DNA of 64,000 nucleotides from a virus: positions 124,001-188,000 of the IMG/VR virus record IMGVR_UViG_3300015261_000001; one strand, written 5' to 3'. Shown here piece after piece: positions 51,098 through 58,960 of this stretch; position 1 is the first letter of the stretch; the number at the start of each line of letters is the position of its first letter. The translations under genes were made by a program, and so were the position numbers. The notes under the pieces are model-generated. The model saw nothing but the letters and a program-made list of their open reading frames with translations, did not search any database and had not been told where the DNA came from.

Positions 51098-51609
51098 TCC
51101 TTACCCTCATCCCACCAACCGTTAACCAGCAGTACTCGCTTGATCTTCAGTTGGCTAGCCAGTTGTTTATCGTGAACCGCTACCAAGTCCTCACGGAACG
51201 GGATAGCGTCATTAATCTCTTTCTTCAACACACTCAGCAGGTAGCCCTGACGGCGATACTCGTCCATCAAGGTTACCCGTGTACGCAATAACAAGGTTTC
51301 AGGTAAGCTGGTAGGAAGGGCGGTTAACAAATCACCGCTCTCTACCGCCTTTAGTAAAGCAGGGCGAAAGTTGCGGTCAGCATATTCCACCAATGCCTTA
51401 TCCAGCCGATCAATAACCCGTTGATACCGACCCCGGGCGTATTCACCAGCAGGTGCAGGGGAACTGTAATTCAAGTCCCCCAGTGCATCCTGATAACGGT
51501 GCAGCTCGGAGGAGTAAAACGCATACTCCTCCTGAGTGCCGATAAACAACTCATCTGAGTCTTCTTGTTTCTTCTTGCGGAACTCAGCGATACTGGTTAC
51601 TGTGCCCAT
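51094..51609 (-). CDS. Hypothetical protein
   Basis: 171 residues from the ATG at 51609 with GAGGAAGG 7 nt upstream. Helical, highly charged, N-terminal basic patch EFRKKKQE. Its start overlaps the upstream stop by 13 nt. Not recognised. Confidence 0.55.
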   Translation of the reverse strand: MGTVTSIAEFRKKKQEDSDELFIGTQEEYAFYSSELHRYQDALGDLNYSSPAPAGEYARGRYQRVIDRLDKALVEYADRNFRPALLKAVESGDLLTALPTSLPETLLLRTRVTLMDEYRRQGYLLSVLKKEINDAIPFREDLVAVHDKQLASQLKIKRVLLVNGWWDEGKE

Positions 51610-51884
51610 GGCGTTACCTTCCTCGATAAGCAATTAGGGTGACGCTCGTAAAAGGAGGCTAATTCCTTATCAGCCTGTTCTGCCAGTTGTTTGCCTTCGC
51701 TATGCAGGTGGTCAGCGATCTGAGGATCACGGTTCTGCATGGACAAAGCCAAGATACTACCGGCTTGATCGAACTTGTGTTCAATCGCCTTCAACTCACG
51801 TGCACGGTTCAATACAGCCTGTACATTTGGAACTTCCATTTCAACTTCTCCTTGATTAACACGCAGTAAAAACTGGGAACTCAT
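51597..51884 (-). CDS. Small helical protein
   Basis: 95 residues, AAAGGT 7 nt before the ATG. Predominantly helical with EGKQLAEQADKELASFYERH near the C-terminus. Overlaps the next gene by 13 nt. Not recognised. Confidence 0.5.
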   Translation of the reverse strand: MSSQFLLRVNQGEVEMEVPNVQAVLNRARELKAIEHKFDQAGSILALSMQNRDPQIADHLHSEGKQLAEQADKELASFYERHPNCLSRKVTPWAQ

Positions 51885-51909
51885 AAAACGTACCTTTGGT
51901 GAGACTTAA

Positions 51910-52299
51910 TTACTCACAACAAGCGCGGAACACTTTCTCCCACTCTTCTTCAGTGCCCTTATAACCGTTGTTGACAGCCACCTCGTAAGGGAACTCTCGC
52001 TGCGGTTGAGGAACTCCGTCGTAGTGGTACTCAAAGAAGTAATCCGGGAGACTACCGTCAGGCAGGATATGCACTTCGGTGGTCCCCAGATAACCGATCA
52101 GACCCAATGCGCAGGTATCAGGATCAGTCTTCTTTTTCTTCTTCGGATAGAGCACCACCCCCGGCTCCAGCGTGAACTGCTTGTGGAACTCGCGGTCTTG
52201 CTGGATACGGGTATTCAAAGACTTCGTACCCCGCATCACGGTGGCTTTCAAATGCAACGCCAGACGCAGGGTTCGGCTATTTGCTTTAACGAGCGGCAT
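51910..52299 (-). CDS. Hypothetical protein
   Basis: 129 residues with a strong AGGAGGAAAG RBS. Basic first half including KKKKK near residue 57, then a Tyr/Pro-rich middle and an acidic C-terminal helix with vicinal cysteines (RACCE). Overlaps the preceding gene by 14 nt. Not recognised. Confidence 0.55.
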   Translation of the reverse strand: MPLVKANSRTLRLALHLKATVMRGTKSLNTRIQQDREFHKQFTLEPGVVLYPKKKKKTDPDTCALGLIGYLGTTEVHILPDGSLPDYFFEYHYDGVPQPQREFPYEVAVNNGYKGTEEEWEKVFRACCE

Positions 52300-52684
52300 A
52301 GCTTTCCTCCTGAATCAACCGATCCACTTCCGCCCAGCCTTCTTCAGGCATTCCAGAGATGGTGTAGGCTTTGTGCAGACGCGACATCAACTGCAACACG
52401 TCCTTACGTTCGAATACCGCAAACAACTGGTGGTACGACTCGTCCCGTTCTTCGCAGTCCAGATCCAGGTTAAACGACTGACCGTCTTCCATGCGTTTGA
52501 TCAGAGTCAGGTTGCTATCCTCACCTTTGACCCCTTCCACTTCCAACAGAGGCTGGTAGTAGTAGCTCTGATTACCGCCGTTCTCACCCTTGATAGCAAG
52601 AGGATCGAAGTCAGTCGGGTAGAACTTGGCAAACACTGTACCCGCTGGCAGGTACAGGAACTCTTTCAGATTAACAATCCTCAT
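52286..52684 (-). CDS. Hypothetical protein
   Basis: 132 residues, mixed fold. The opening LKEFLYLPAGTVFAKFYP looks like a small beta-domain, followed by an acidic helical part. AGGGG upstream. Part of the overlapping small-gene run. Confidence 0.5.
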   Translation of the reverse strand: MRIVNLKEFLYLPAGTVFAKFYPTDFDPLAIKGENGGNQSYYYQPLLEVEGVKGEDSNLTLIKRMEDGQSFNLDLDCEERDESYHQLFAVFERKDVLQLMSRLHKAYTISGMPEEGWAEVDRLIQEESYAAR

Positions 52685-52689
52685 CCTAC

Positions 52690-53028
52690 TTATCCCCTTA
52701 TTGGAATGATTTCGGCTGATTCAGGAGTAATCAGTTTCCACTCCCCCTCTACCATCAGTTCGATGGTCCAGCCTGTCTCTTTACTGGCATGGTCCCGTGC
52801 AGTCGCTAACCAGCTCTCAGCCATCAGGCGGAGGTTCTTGCGGGTCATCTCCTGCACCATGGCAACATCGCAGACAACGGTATCGCAGTTCTTGAACAGA
52901 CGGTTACTCATGTCCAAGCACGTGGCAATACGTTCCTTACGACTCTGGCCATGACGCAACCAATGCTCCAGCGCCTCAGGGGACTCAAACTCCTTCCCCC
53001 ACACATCTTTACGAATCACTGTCCCCAT
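52690..53028 (-). CDS. Hypothetical protein
   Basis: 112 residues, helical and basic in the middle, with DVWGKEFESPEALEHWLRHG near the N-terminus. Start overlaps the end of the upstream paralog gene by 20 nt, with no good RBS, so expression probably depends on coupling. Confidence 0.5.
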   Translation of the reverse strand: MGTVIRKDVWGKEFESPEALEHWLRHGQSRKERIATCLDMSNRLFKNCDTVVCDVAMVQEMTRKNLRLMAESWLATARDHASKETGWTIELMVEGEWKLITPESAEIIPIRG

Positions 53029-53524
53029 TACGTTCTTTCGCCTCTTTTAACTGTTGACGGAGAGAATCAGGCGTCTTATGACCCCAGCTATCCAACACGA
53101 TAGGATTCTCAGGATTGTCTTTCAAATGAGTCCAGTACAACCGAGCACTCATGGCGCTAAAGAAGAACCGAGTCAAACGACGATCGGTGCCGTACTTGAA
53201 CACCACGTAGTAATGATCCACCGTACCGATAGGTTCATCGATCTGATAGAACAGGTAACCCGCTTCGCTAGCAATCGGACGCATACCCTCCCGACGCTTA
53301 TTGAAGTACGGCAAGAGCACTTCATCCCACCAACGACCCCGAGTCTTAATCGTGTTGCGCAGGTCGTCGGTAAACAACCGATGGAAAGGACGGATCATCC
53401 CTTCGATGCAAGGACCCAACTGATACTCGTGCAAGGTCTCCTGCATCTTCTCTTCGGTAGTGGGCAAGAAGTTACTCACCCGTACCGCCAGCAACTTACT
53501 TAAACGCTTATGTTGCTTTGCCAT
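53009..53524 (-). CDS. Tandem paralog family member A
   Basis: 171 residues. Opens MAKQHKRLSKLL, almost the same as member B (MPKQHKRLVRLL). It shares with B the RGRWW segment and with all members the C-terminal signature aromatic-VVF, ~8 residues, TRFFF, ~5, AR-Y--HL, ~12, WG-K-DSL. Basic and aromatic. Function unknown. RBS AGGATGGAAG; overlaps member B by 17 nt. Confidence 0.65.
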   Translation of the reverse strand: MAKQHKRLSKLLAVRVSNFLPTTEEKMQETLHEYQLGPCIEGMIRPFHRLFTDDLRNTIKTRGRWWDEVLLPYFNKRREGMRPIASEAGYLFYQIDEPIGTVDHYYVVFKYGTDRRLTRFFFSAMSARLYWTHLKDNPENPIVLDSWGHKTPDSLRQQLKEAKERNGDSDS

Positions 53525-54053
53525 AAATCTTCCATCCTAAGAATTTGTAAATATCGAGGGTCGAACGGAACCCATACTCAGCCGTCCCCGGTACGCCCTT
53601 ACGTTCATGTAACCACGTCAGGTGTTCGAAGTAACGGTAAGCATGATCCTTCTGAATGAAGAAGAAGGTTTTGCTCTTGTTGAATCCTGTTTCAAAGACA
53701 ACAAAGAACCCACCTACTCGGTTGAGTTTCACCACAGGTGCCACACACATCGTGCCGGGGTGTAAAACTTCCGCTGGATACAACCGACTGTCCACCGGTT
53801 CCATGGGTTGATGTTTATCAAACCAAGGGATATCCACATACTCCCACCAGCGCCCACGACGTTCCATGGAGACGCGTACCTGAGTACGAATGGCTAAGTC
53901 AGCCACCCAGTCACCGAAGTCTTCACTGATAGCATTTTTCTTAAACGCTACCAGCGCTGCTTCAATCTCTTCTACGCTTTTGTAATCCCCGCAATGAACA
54001 TCACCATGTGCCCAGTACAGAAGTCTGACTAAGCGCTTGTGTTGTTTAGGCAT
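53508..54053 (-). CDS. Tandem paralog family member B
   Basis: 181 residues from the ATG at 54053, AAGGA 8 nt upstream; a longer frame to 54083 is less likely. Signature: GGFFVVFETG, KTFFFIQKDHAYRYFEHL, then YGFRSTLDIYKFL. Shares MxKQHKRL and RGRWWE with member A. Overlaps member C by 8 nt. Function unknown. Confidence 0.65.
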   Translation of the reverse strand: MPKQHKRLVRLLYWAHGDVHCGDYKSVEEIEAALVAFKKNAISEDFGDWVADLAIRTQVRVSMERRGRWWEYVDIPWFDKHQPMEPVDSRLYPAEVLHPGTMCVAPVVKLNRVGGFFVVFETGFNKSKTFFFIQKDHAYRYFEHLTWLHERKGVPGTAEYGFRSTLDIYKFLGWKIYGKAT

Positions 54054-54537
54054 CACGTTTGTCCTTAGGCTGATCGTAAACAATCCCAGCGTGAGTCACA
54101 CGACCGCCCTCAGCGTGGACCTTGTCGTAGAACGCTTGCGACATGGGTGGCATCTCATCCTCGATGGTGTCAGGAACCGAAGCCATAACGATTTCTTTCA
54201 GGTCATTCTTTTTCATGCTGTTACCCTCACCGGTTAATACGTAGTTAAGTTCTTCCAACGATTTACTTCCCCACACATCAGGGTTAGCAGGCGCTGGGGT
54301 TTCACCAATCAAGTACAGGTAATAACTCTTCGCCCCACTGTTCGTGATAAAGAAGCGAGTCTTCTCTTCATCGTCTCCCTCTTGGAAAACTACGAAGTAA
54401 CGGGGGTGGTTACCCACCTTTCCTCGGATACTGGCAAACACAATCCTGTGCTCGTCTACAAGGTTCACAGGAACTGTTGCAGCGAGCATGACAGTCATCA
54501 GTTGGTTCTTGTTGAAGCGTGGCGCTACCGCGTCCAT
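54046..54537 (-). CDS. Tandem paralog family member C
   Basis: 163 residues, TAGGAG 6 nt before the ATG. Signature in the first half: RYFVVFQEGDDEEKTRFFIT, NSGAKSYYLYL, PDVWGSKSLEEL. It has an extra ~60-residue C-terminal part (MKKNDLKEIVMASVPDTI...) that resembles the N-terminus of member E (MTPEQLKELVLAAPVL), as if two units were partly fused. Function unknown. Confidence 0.65.
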   Translation of the reverse strand: MDAVAPRFNKNQLMTVMLAATVPVNLVDEHRIVFASIRGKVGNHPRYFVVFQEGDDEEKTRFFITNSGAKSYYLYLIGETPAPANPDVWGSKSLEELNYVLTGEGNSMKKNDLKEIVMASVPDTIEDEMPPMSQAFYDKVHAEGGRVTHAGIVYDQPKDKRDA

Positions 54538-54589
54538 AGGGACTCCTAGCCTAGGTTAAAATAAAAGCGCATACACGCACCCCCGTCCA

Positions 54590-54622
54590 GACCCCCTGAT
54601 TTCATTGGGTTTCGTAGGGGTA
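54590..54622 (-). terminator. Possible terminator in the AT-rich gap
   Basis: ACCCCCT and AGGGGT can pair around a ~20-nt loop in the gap after the stop at 54655. The 117-bp gap 54538-54654 otherwise holds nothing recognisable. Weak. Confidence 0.3.
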
Positions 54623-54654
54623 CCCTATTTTTTCGCACTAAAAACAAAGCAAAT

Positions 54655-54867
54655 CTAATTCTTCTTCATATCCACTAGAAAACGAAGTCTTTCAAACAAC
54701 TTTGGCATATCACTTCCATACACCAGATAATCTTTTCCCTGCATTGAACAGATACAATTACGCCCAATAATTGCCTCCTTACTCAATGCTTCTAACAGAT
54801 CAATTAGACCCGGTAGAGTAATGTTGTTAATCAATTCTTCTATTTCTTTTTGTTCTCTGTCTCCCAT
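54655..54867 (-). CDS. Small AT-rich hypothetical protein
   Basis: 70 residues from the ATG at 54867 (MGDREQKEIEEL), GGAG 11 nt upstream; an in-frame ATG at 54885 overlaps the upstream stop by 10 nt and is the alternative. Acidic N-terminal helix and basic C-terminus. Codon use is strikingly A/T-rich compared with flanking genes, suggesting recent acquisition. Not recognised. Confidence 0.55.
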   Translation of the reverse strand: MGDREQKEIEELINNITLPGLIDLLEALSKEAIIGRNCICSMQGKDYLVYGSDMPKLFERLRFLVDMKKN

Positions 54868-54875
54868 GATGCTTA

Positions 54876-55205
54876 TTACTCCCATAGTTGTTTAGTTGAT
54901 TGTTTAAGTTCATCTAAAGTTTGATAACCGTAGTTGTAGGGTTCTGGTTGGTTACCCGGTGTAAGCTGTCTTAAGTACTGAATGTATCCATCTGCTGTAT
55001 GTCTATCTACAAAGAACCTAAGCGTATTACTAGGTTCGTCTTGATGATAAGCGGCATACACCATATGGTCTGCACAACCTTCTGGGTTAACCATCCCTAG
55101 AAGAATACGTTGCTGACATTTACTCCTATTGAGTGAACACTTCCACCCATAAGGAGAATACTTGTTTAAGAGTATTATCTTGTTAAGATCAAAATTAATT
55201 GTCAT
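54876..55205 (-). CDS. Tandem paralog family member D
   Basis: 109 residues, GAGGA before the ATG. Carries the family signature TLRFFVDRHTADGYIQYL and NYGYQTLDELKQ. The N-terminal half differs and contains four cysteines (WKCSLNRSKC, EGCADHM). AT-rich codon use like the neighbouring 70-residue gene. Function unknown. Confidence 0.6.
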   Translation of the reverse strand: MTINFDLNKIILLNKYSPYGWKCSLNRSKCQQRILLGMVNPEGCADHMVYAAYHQDEPSNTLRFFVDRHTADGYIQYLRQLTPGNQPEPYNYGYQTLDELKQSTKQLWE

Positions 55206-55229
55206 AGCGGGTATTCCTCTAGGGGTTAG

Positions 55230-55559
55230 TTAGAGCGCGTGTTTGTTGCGGAAGACTAGGATCTCTTCGAGGTTACTCCACCCCCACTCATTTAGATTAG
55301 TAGGGGCGTCGCCTGCTCTGAAGTTACGCAGGTAGTTAATGTAACTACGAGCGCCTGTGTTAGTGGTGAACAGTCTAGCGGTAGCTTCGTAGTTATCGCG
55401 TACGTAGACAGCGAAGACTTTAGAGCAGGGGGTATTGCCTGGTTGCAGTTGAGCGTACGTGATCTCTTGTATCGGTTGGGTGACATCACTCACGATAGAG
55501 TACACGTTACCGAGTACGGGAGCTGCGAGTACGAGTTCCTTAAGTTGCTCTGGGGTCAT
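55230..55559 (-). CDS. Tandem paralog family member E
   Basis: 109 residues from the ATG at 55559, 6 nt from AAAGGA; the ATG at 55565 is too close to the RBS. Signature: KVFAVYVRDN, ATARLFTTNTGARSYINYL, NEWGWSNLEEI. Its N-terminus resembles the extra C-terminal part of member C. Overlaps nothing but starts inside the end of the next upstream gene region (RBS in its last codons). Confidence 0.6.
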   Translation of the reverse strand: MTPEQLKELVLAAPVLGNVYSIVSDVTQPIQEITYAQLQPGNTPCSKVFAVYVRDNYEATARLFTTNTGARSYINYLRNFRAGDAPTNLNEWGWSNLEEILVFRNKHAL

Positions 55560-55561
55560 GA

Positions 55562-55864
55562 TCATTCCTTTAGGCGGAGGGTGTAGTTACCGTCAGTATC
55601 TTTAACGATTACCACGCCATGTTCTTTAGCGATCTTGTCTGCATCTTCCCTGTGCTTCATGGAGTTGATGACAGATTGTTCTCTGAGTCTAACTGTGCCG
55701 AGGTGGTGAACCTCTCGCATGGCTTGCTCAGACTTAAAGAGGAGTTCTTGTATCTGGATAACAGCTTCGTAAGGGATCCTAGGACCGCCTTTGCTGGTAC
55801 GCCGCTCGCGACGTTCAGACATCTTGCGATCTCTCCAGCCTTGCATCTGTACGACTTCGCCCAC
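55562..55864 (-). CDS. Hypothetical basic protein, GTG start
   Basis: 100 residues from a GTG at 55864, 6 nt after TTAAGGAG. N-terminal region is very basic (WRDRKMSERRERRTSKGG) and likely disordered or nucleic-acid binding; the rest is helical ending in a beta-hairpin (VVIVKDTDGNYTLRLKE). Its AAGGA-containing end is the RBS of member E. Confidence 0.6.
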   Translation of the reverse strand: MGEVVQMQGWRDRKMSERRERRTSKGGPRIPYEAVIQIQELLFKSEQAMREVHHLGTVRLREQSVINSMKHREDADKIAKEHGVVIVKDTDGNYTLRLKE

Positions 55865-55879
55865 GGCTTACTCCTTAAG

Positions 55880-55903
55880 GAGCTGCCCGGTTAAGAGCAG
55901 CTC
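55880..55903 (-). terminator. Intergenic hairpin
   Basis: GAGCTGC/GCAGCTC, a perfect 7-bp stem with a 10-nt loop between the 352-residue gene and the GTG gene. No T-run follows, so attenuation or processing is as likely as termination. Confidence 0.4.
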
Positions 55904-55911
55904 GCGTAGGT

Positions 55912-56970
55912 TTACTCTGGTTGGTTAGGTTCGTCAGGCTTATCGAAGTCCTTGAGGCTTTCTACGGCTTCTTCGGCTTGACGGACGTGACGAGGTTTGA
56001 AGCCCGTGGTGTTAACGGCGTTCTCTGCTTGAGCACGGAGTTGGTCAGGTGTTAACTTATCCAGACCATCAGCCTCTGCATAAGCAAGGACTGTTTGTTC
56101 CACCGGCAGAGGCAGGTTCAGTGGTGGTACTTCCCCGGTAGGGTTTTCACGCATGAAGTAAGCCAGCTGAGCTTTACGGTGAGCGTACTCACCTTGGAAC
56201 GGACTGTCTAACACAGGGTCAGTCTTGTCCAAACCCTTCAGATCACCCGGTGTCAGATAGCTAAGGCCCGACGCTTTGATCAGCATACTTTCAACGTTGG
56301 CTTCACTGACAACACTGGGGGTATCGAGGTCACGGTACAAACGGGCACGGCTCAGGTTACTCCCCATGCCCGGACGACCAAAGCGACCACCACCGAGTAC
56401 AACGATATCATTCAGCGAACCGTCAGGGTTACGAGGTGCATCAGGATCAATGCTTACCTCTACACCCGGCTCACCCCTTGACCGTTTCCAATTTTCCATC
56501 TCTTCTACAGTCAGACGCTTCATTGCAGGGTTTGGTATCTCCCCATCAAGTTCAACGCCTGTCTTGCCAGCACCAACCTTCAGCCGACCGACGAACTGTT
56601 GGTTCTGCGGCTCATCAGCCGCGTTGTCAGCCTTGGCTTGGATCAGTGTGGTCATGTGGTCGCCAATGCTCACACGAGCTTCACCAGGCTTACGCAGTGG
56701 GTAAACACCGCCCAGCGCATGAAACGTGATGAACGCAGCCTCAGCGTCTGCGCCGTGCATCATTTCAACTACTTGCGGATACTTCTTGATGAAGTGACGA
56801 TTTTGGTAGCAGAAGTCCAACGTGTTAGCAATTTCTGCCAGCTTACTCACGTCACCTTGCATGTTGCGCCAGCACTCCACGAAACCTTCTACCGCTTCAT
56901 CGGTATGCTTGTGACCTTTGAAGTGGAATTGGTTGAGGAGTTTGGCAATACGGAGATGTTTCTTACGCAT
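55912..56970 (-). CDS. Hypothetical protein with family-like N-terminus
   Basis: 352 residues. Opens MRKKHLRIAKLLNQF, echoing the MxKQHKRLxxLL start of paralogs A and B. The first ~110 residues are helical; the middle (about 120-230) is Gly/Pro/Arg-rich and likely extended; the C-terminal part is helical with an acidic tail ending DKPDEPNQPE. No enzyme motif seen. Largest protein of the 50.6-58.2 kb unit. Confidence 0.6.
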   Translation of the reverse strand: MRKKHLRIAKLLNQFHFKGHKHTDEAVEGFVECWRNMQGDVSKLAEIANTLDFCYQNRHFIKKYPQVVEMMHGADAEAAFITFHALGGVYPLRKPGEARVSIGDHMTTLIQAKADNAADEPQNQQFVGRLKVGAGKTGVELDGEIPNPAMKRLTVEEMENWKRSRGEPGVEVSIDPDAPRNPDGSLNDIVVLGGGRFGRPGMGSNLSRARLYRDLDTPSVVSEANVESMLIKASGLSYLTPGDLKGLDKTDPVLDSPFQGEYAHRKAQLAYFMRENPTGEVPPLNLPLPVEQTVLAYAEADGLDKLTPDQLRAQAENAVNTTGFKPRHVRQAEEAVESLKDFDKPDEPNQPE

Positions 56971-56982
56971 GACGAGTACCTT

Positions 56983-57300
56983 TTAAACTTGAATGAGAAT
57001 GCTGGAGAGATAAACGTCGTCGATAAAAGCAACTACCAAGCGCTGACTCTGCTTCAACTCTTGGTAGGCTTTCAGGACGTCCGAAGGATTAACCACAAAC
57101 AAATGAGCAGTGTCATCTGCACAGGGTACTTCCAAACAGAAGCCACGCACAAATTCATCTACTGGTTCATCTTTGAGGATGCACTCAGTACCGAATTTGT
57201 ACTCAACCATCCATTCACGGCCGATCAGCTTAATACCGCTGTCAAGCGTGAATACGACGCTATCGTTGTCATCACTGGGGGTTGGGAAGGGAGTACTCAT
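56983..57300 (-). CDS. Hypothetical protein
   Basis: 105 residues, strong AGGAGG RBS, ATGA overlap with the upstream gene. Acidic, beta-rich N-terminal half and a helical C-terminal half with AHLFVVNPSDVLKAYQELKQ, faintly like the paralog signature. Not recognised. Confidence 0.55.
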   Translation of the reverse strand: MSTPFPTPSDDNDSVVFTLDSGIKLIGREWMVEYKFGTECILKDEPVDEFVRGFCLEVPCADDTAHLFVVNPSDVLKAYQELKQSQRLVVAFIDDVYLSSILIQV

Positions 57301-57953
57301 ATCAGCCTCCTAGCGCCAACCCAGACGCTCTTGTACAGAGGATTAGGCTCACGCAGTGTCTTAACCACCTGAAACATGTCTTTCTCATCAAAGAGGAAGA
57401 TAAATGTCTCTACTGCGATGAAGATGTCGCCATCCGGTGCAGGTGCGAACACCGGCGTTCCATGATGATCCACCCACTTCATTTTGATATCAGGGCAGAA
57501 GCACAACGCGTACTCTTTCGAGAACGTAGCGATCTCCTGCTTGATCTGATAATCCCATCCCAAGGACAAAGCGTACAGCTCGTCCATCAGACACGTTATT
57601 CCCCCCACAGTAATCAATACCAAATTACCGTAGTTCTGCTCAATACCGCTGCGATCCTTCTGCACCACTCGGCGCGCCAGATCAGCAGCAGTAGGTTTGT
57701 ACCAATCGATCGGCTCGTCGACCGGCAGGTCTGGAACCAACTGGAGACTACGCAATTGCTCCAGACCTTCACCGATCATACCGCTTTGGTCACCGTGCAT
57801 CGAAACATGATGCTCAGTTTCCGTGATAACCTTCCGAAGACTTTCAGTCATATCGAAAGGCTTTTGGTTCAACGCTTTGGCTGCGGAAGGATTCTCCATA
57901 GCCGCATCGTAAAGACCCCCTAGTCCTTCGATCCCCTCGTTCTTATCAACCAT
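57297..57953 (-). CDS. Hypothetical protein
   Basis: 218 residues, AAGGGG upstream, overlaps the preceding stop by 8 nt. Acidic N-terminal half and a more hydrophobic C-terminal half with IFIAVETFIFLFDEKDMF followed by SVWVGARRLI. Loosely similar in layout to the paralog family, too weak to assign. Confidence 0.55.
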   Translation of the reverse strand: MVDKNEGIEGLGGLYDAAMENPSAAKALNQKPFDMTESLRKVITETEHHVSMHGDQSGMIGEGLEQLRSLQLVPDLPVDEPIDWYKPTAADLARRVVQKDRSGIEQNYGNLVLITVGGITCLMDELYALSLGWDYQIKQEIATFSKEYALCFCPDIKMKWVDHHGTPVFAPAPDGDIFIAVETFIFLFDEKDMFQVVKTLREPNPLYKSVWVGARRLI

Positions 57954-58191
57954 GTCTTACCACCCCTTGTTTGTTTTCGTTGGGTTCATATTGCAGTTTG
58001 TCGAGACGAGCTTGCATTAGTGCCGCTTTGTTACGAGTTTCCCGGCTCTTATCCCTCAGATAGCGACGCTCCCGAGTGCAAGTAGAAGCGCCCGCCATAC
58101 GGGAGAGCTTAGCTGCTTCTCGGGTAAGAGACGTGATCCGGGAACTCAACATCTTGACGAGTTCTTCTACCTTAGTCATCTGATTCACCAT
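57946..58191 (-). CDS. Small basic coiled-coil protein, first gene of the cluster
   Basis: 81 residues, strongly basic (RERRYLRDKSRETRNK) and helical throughout. It is the first gene behind the early-type promoter at 58219, with a leader of only about 25-30 nt and no clear RBS, so it may be read from a nearly leaderless transcript. A second in-frame ATG lies at 58179. DNA or RNA binding is plausible from charge only. Confidence 0.55.
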   Translation of the reverse strand: MVNQMTKVEELVKMLSSRITSLTREAAKLSRMAGASTCTRERRYLRDKSRETRNKAALMQARLDKLQYEPNENKQGVVRHG

Positions 58192-58218
58192 TACAGAAAG
58201 TGATTGTTATTCAGATTA

Positions 58219-58228
58219 GTAATATAGG
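58219..58228 (-). promoter_or_regulatory. Early-type promoter motif CCTATATTAC heading a 7.6-kb cluster
   Basis: Minus strand: TTTGAAACCTATATTACTAATCTG, 28 bp upstream of the ATG at 58191. Same decamer as at 3245 and 32755. The rest of the 170-bp intergenic stretch (58192-58361) is A/T-rich and contains TTTTATGG near 58312, a possible late-type start for the plus-strand fibre genes; no other feature is visible there. Confidence 0.6.
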
Positions 58229-58361
58229 TTTCAAATACACTCCAAGTTAATGCAAAATCATACAAGCAGGGTCAAAAGGATAGAAAGCTTAGTTCTATTT
58301 TATTTGGCAATTTTATGGTCTCTGACCCCTCCACTCCTTTAGCAGCGCGGATAACCTAACC

Positions 58362-58943
58362 ATGGCCTTTCCAAATGATCAATTGTTCTTGGATCGGTTC
58401 ATCGCTTTCAACAAAAGGCGGTACGTCGATGAACCAGCATTCGTAAGTAAACTCAACTCCCTCACGCTCGACACTATCCAGTTTTCCAACTTCCGCAAGG
58501 TAGAGATCGAACCTGGGGTTGTGGCTCACCTCGTCGACGTTGACTCGGCCGGCATCCTCACAGGGGATGGGCAGCAGTACCTCCCTGCGGACTATGTCAA
58601 GAACGGTCCAGCAGAACTGGAAGAACCTGATCCCGTTGCCATGGATGCGCTTGAACGTAAAGGGGTACAGGGGATCTTCTTCCTCGGTGTAAGTCCTGAG
58701 GACACCGTGGGTGCGGTGCTTGTCTACAACGGCAAGAAAACACCAGAGAACATCAAAGCCATTGTCATGGAGAAGTGCTACTTCGAACTGACGGACGCGG
58801 ACATTACCATCGATGAGGACCTGACACTGGTCACCATTGACTCGCGCACTATTGGCGGTGTCCTTCAAGTAGTCGAAGGTCTCTACGACGACATCCCTCG
58901 TTATAACGGACAGTTCCGTTACGACGGCACCATTAGTTACTAA
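58362..58943 (+). CDS. Tail/fibre-associated structural protein (putative)
   Basis: 193 residues, beta-rich and acidic, no signal peptide, weak RBS (GCGGATAA). It is the first gene of the plus-strand fibre block and lies 17 bp before the large fibre gene. The spread of short strands and absence of enzyme motifs suit a baseplate or fibre connector. Not recognised. Confidence 0.5.
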   Translation: MAFPNDQLFLDRFIAFNKRRYVDEPAFVSKLNSLTLDTIQFSNFRKVEIEPGVVAHLVDVDSAGILTGDGQQYLPADYVKNGPAELEEPDPVAMDALERKGVQGIFFLGVSPEDTVGAVLVYNGKKTPENIKAIVMEKCYFELTDADITIDEDLTLVTIDSRTIGGVLQVVEGLYDDIPRYNGQFRYDGTISY

Positions 58944-58960
58944 GCCAGAGGAATTTGTAT

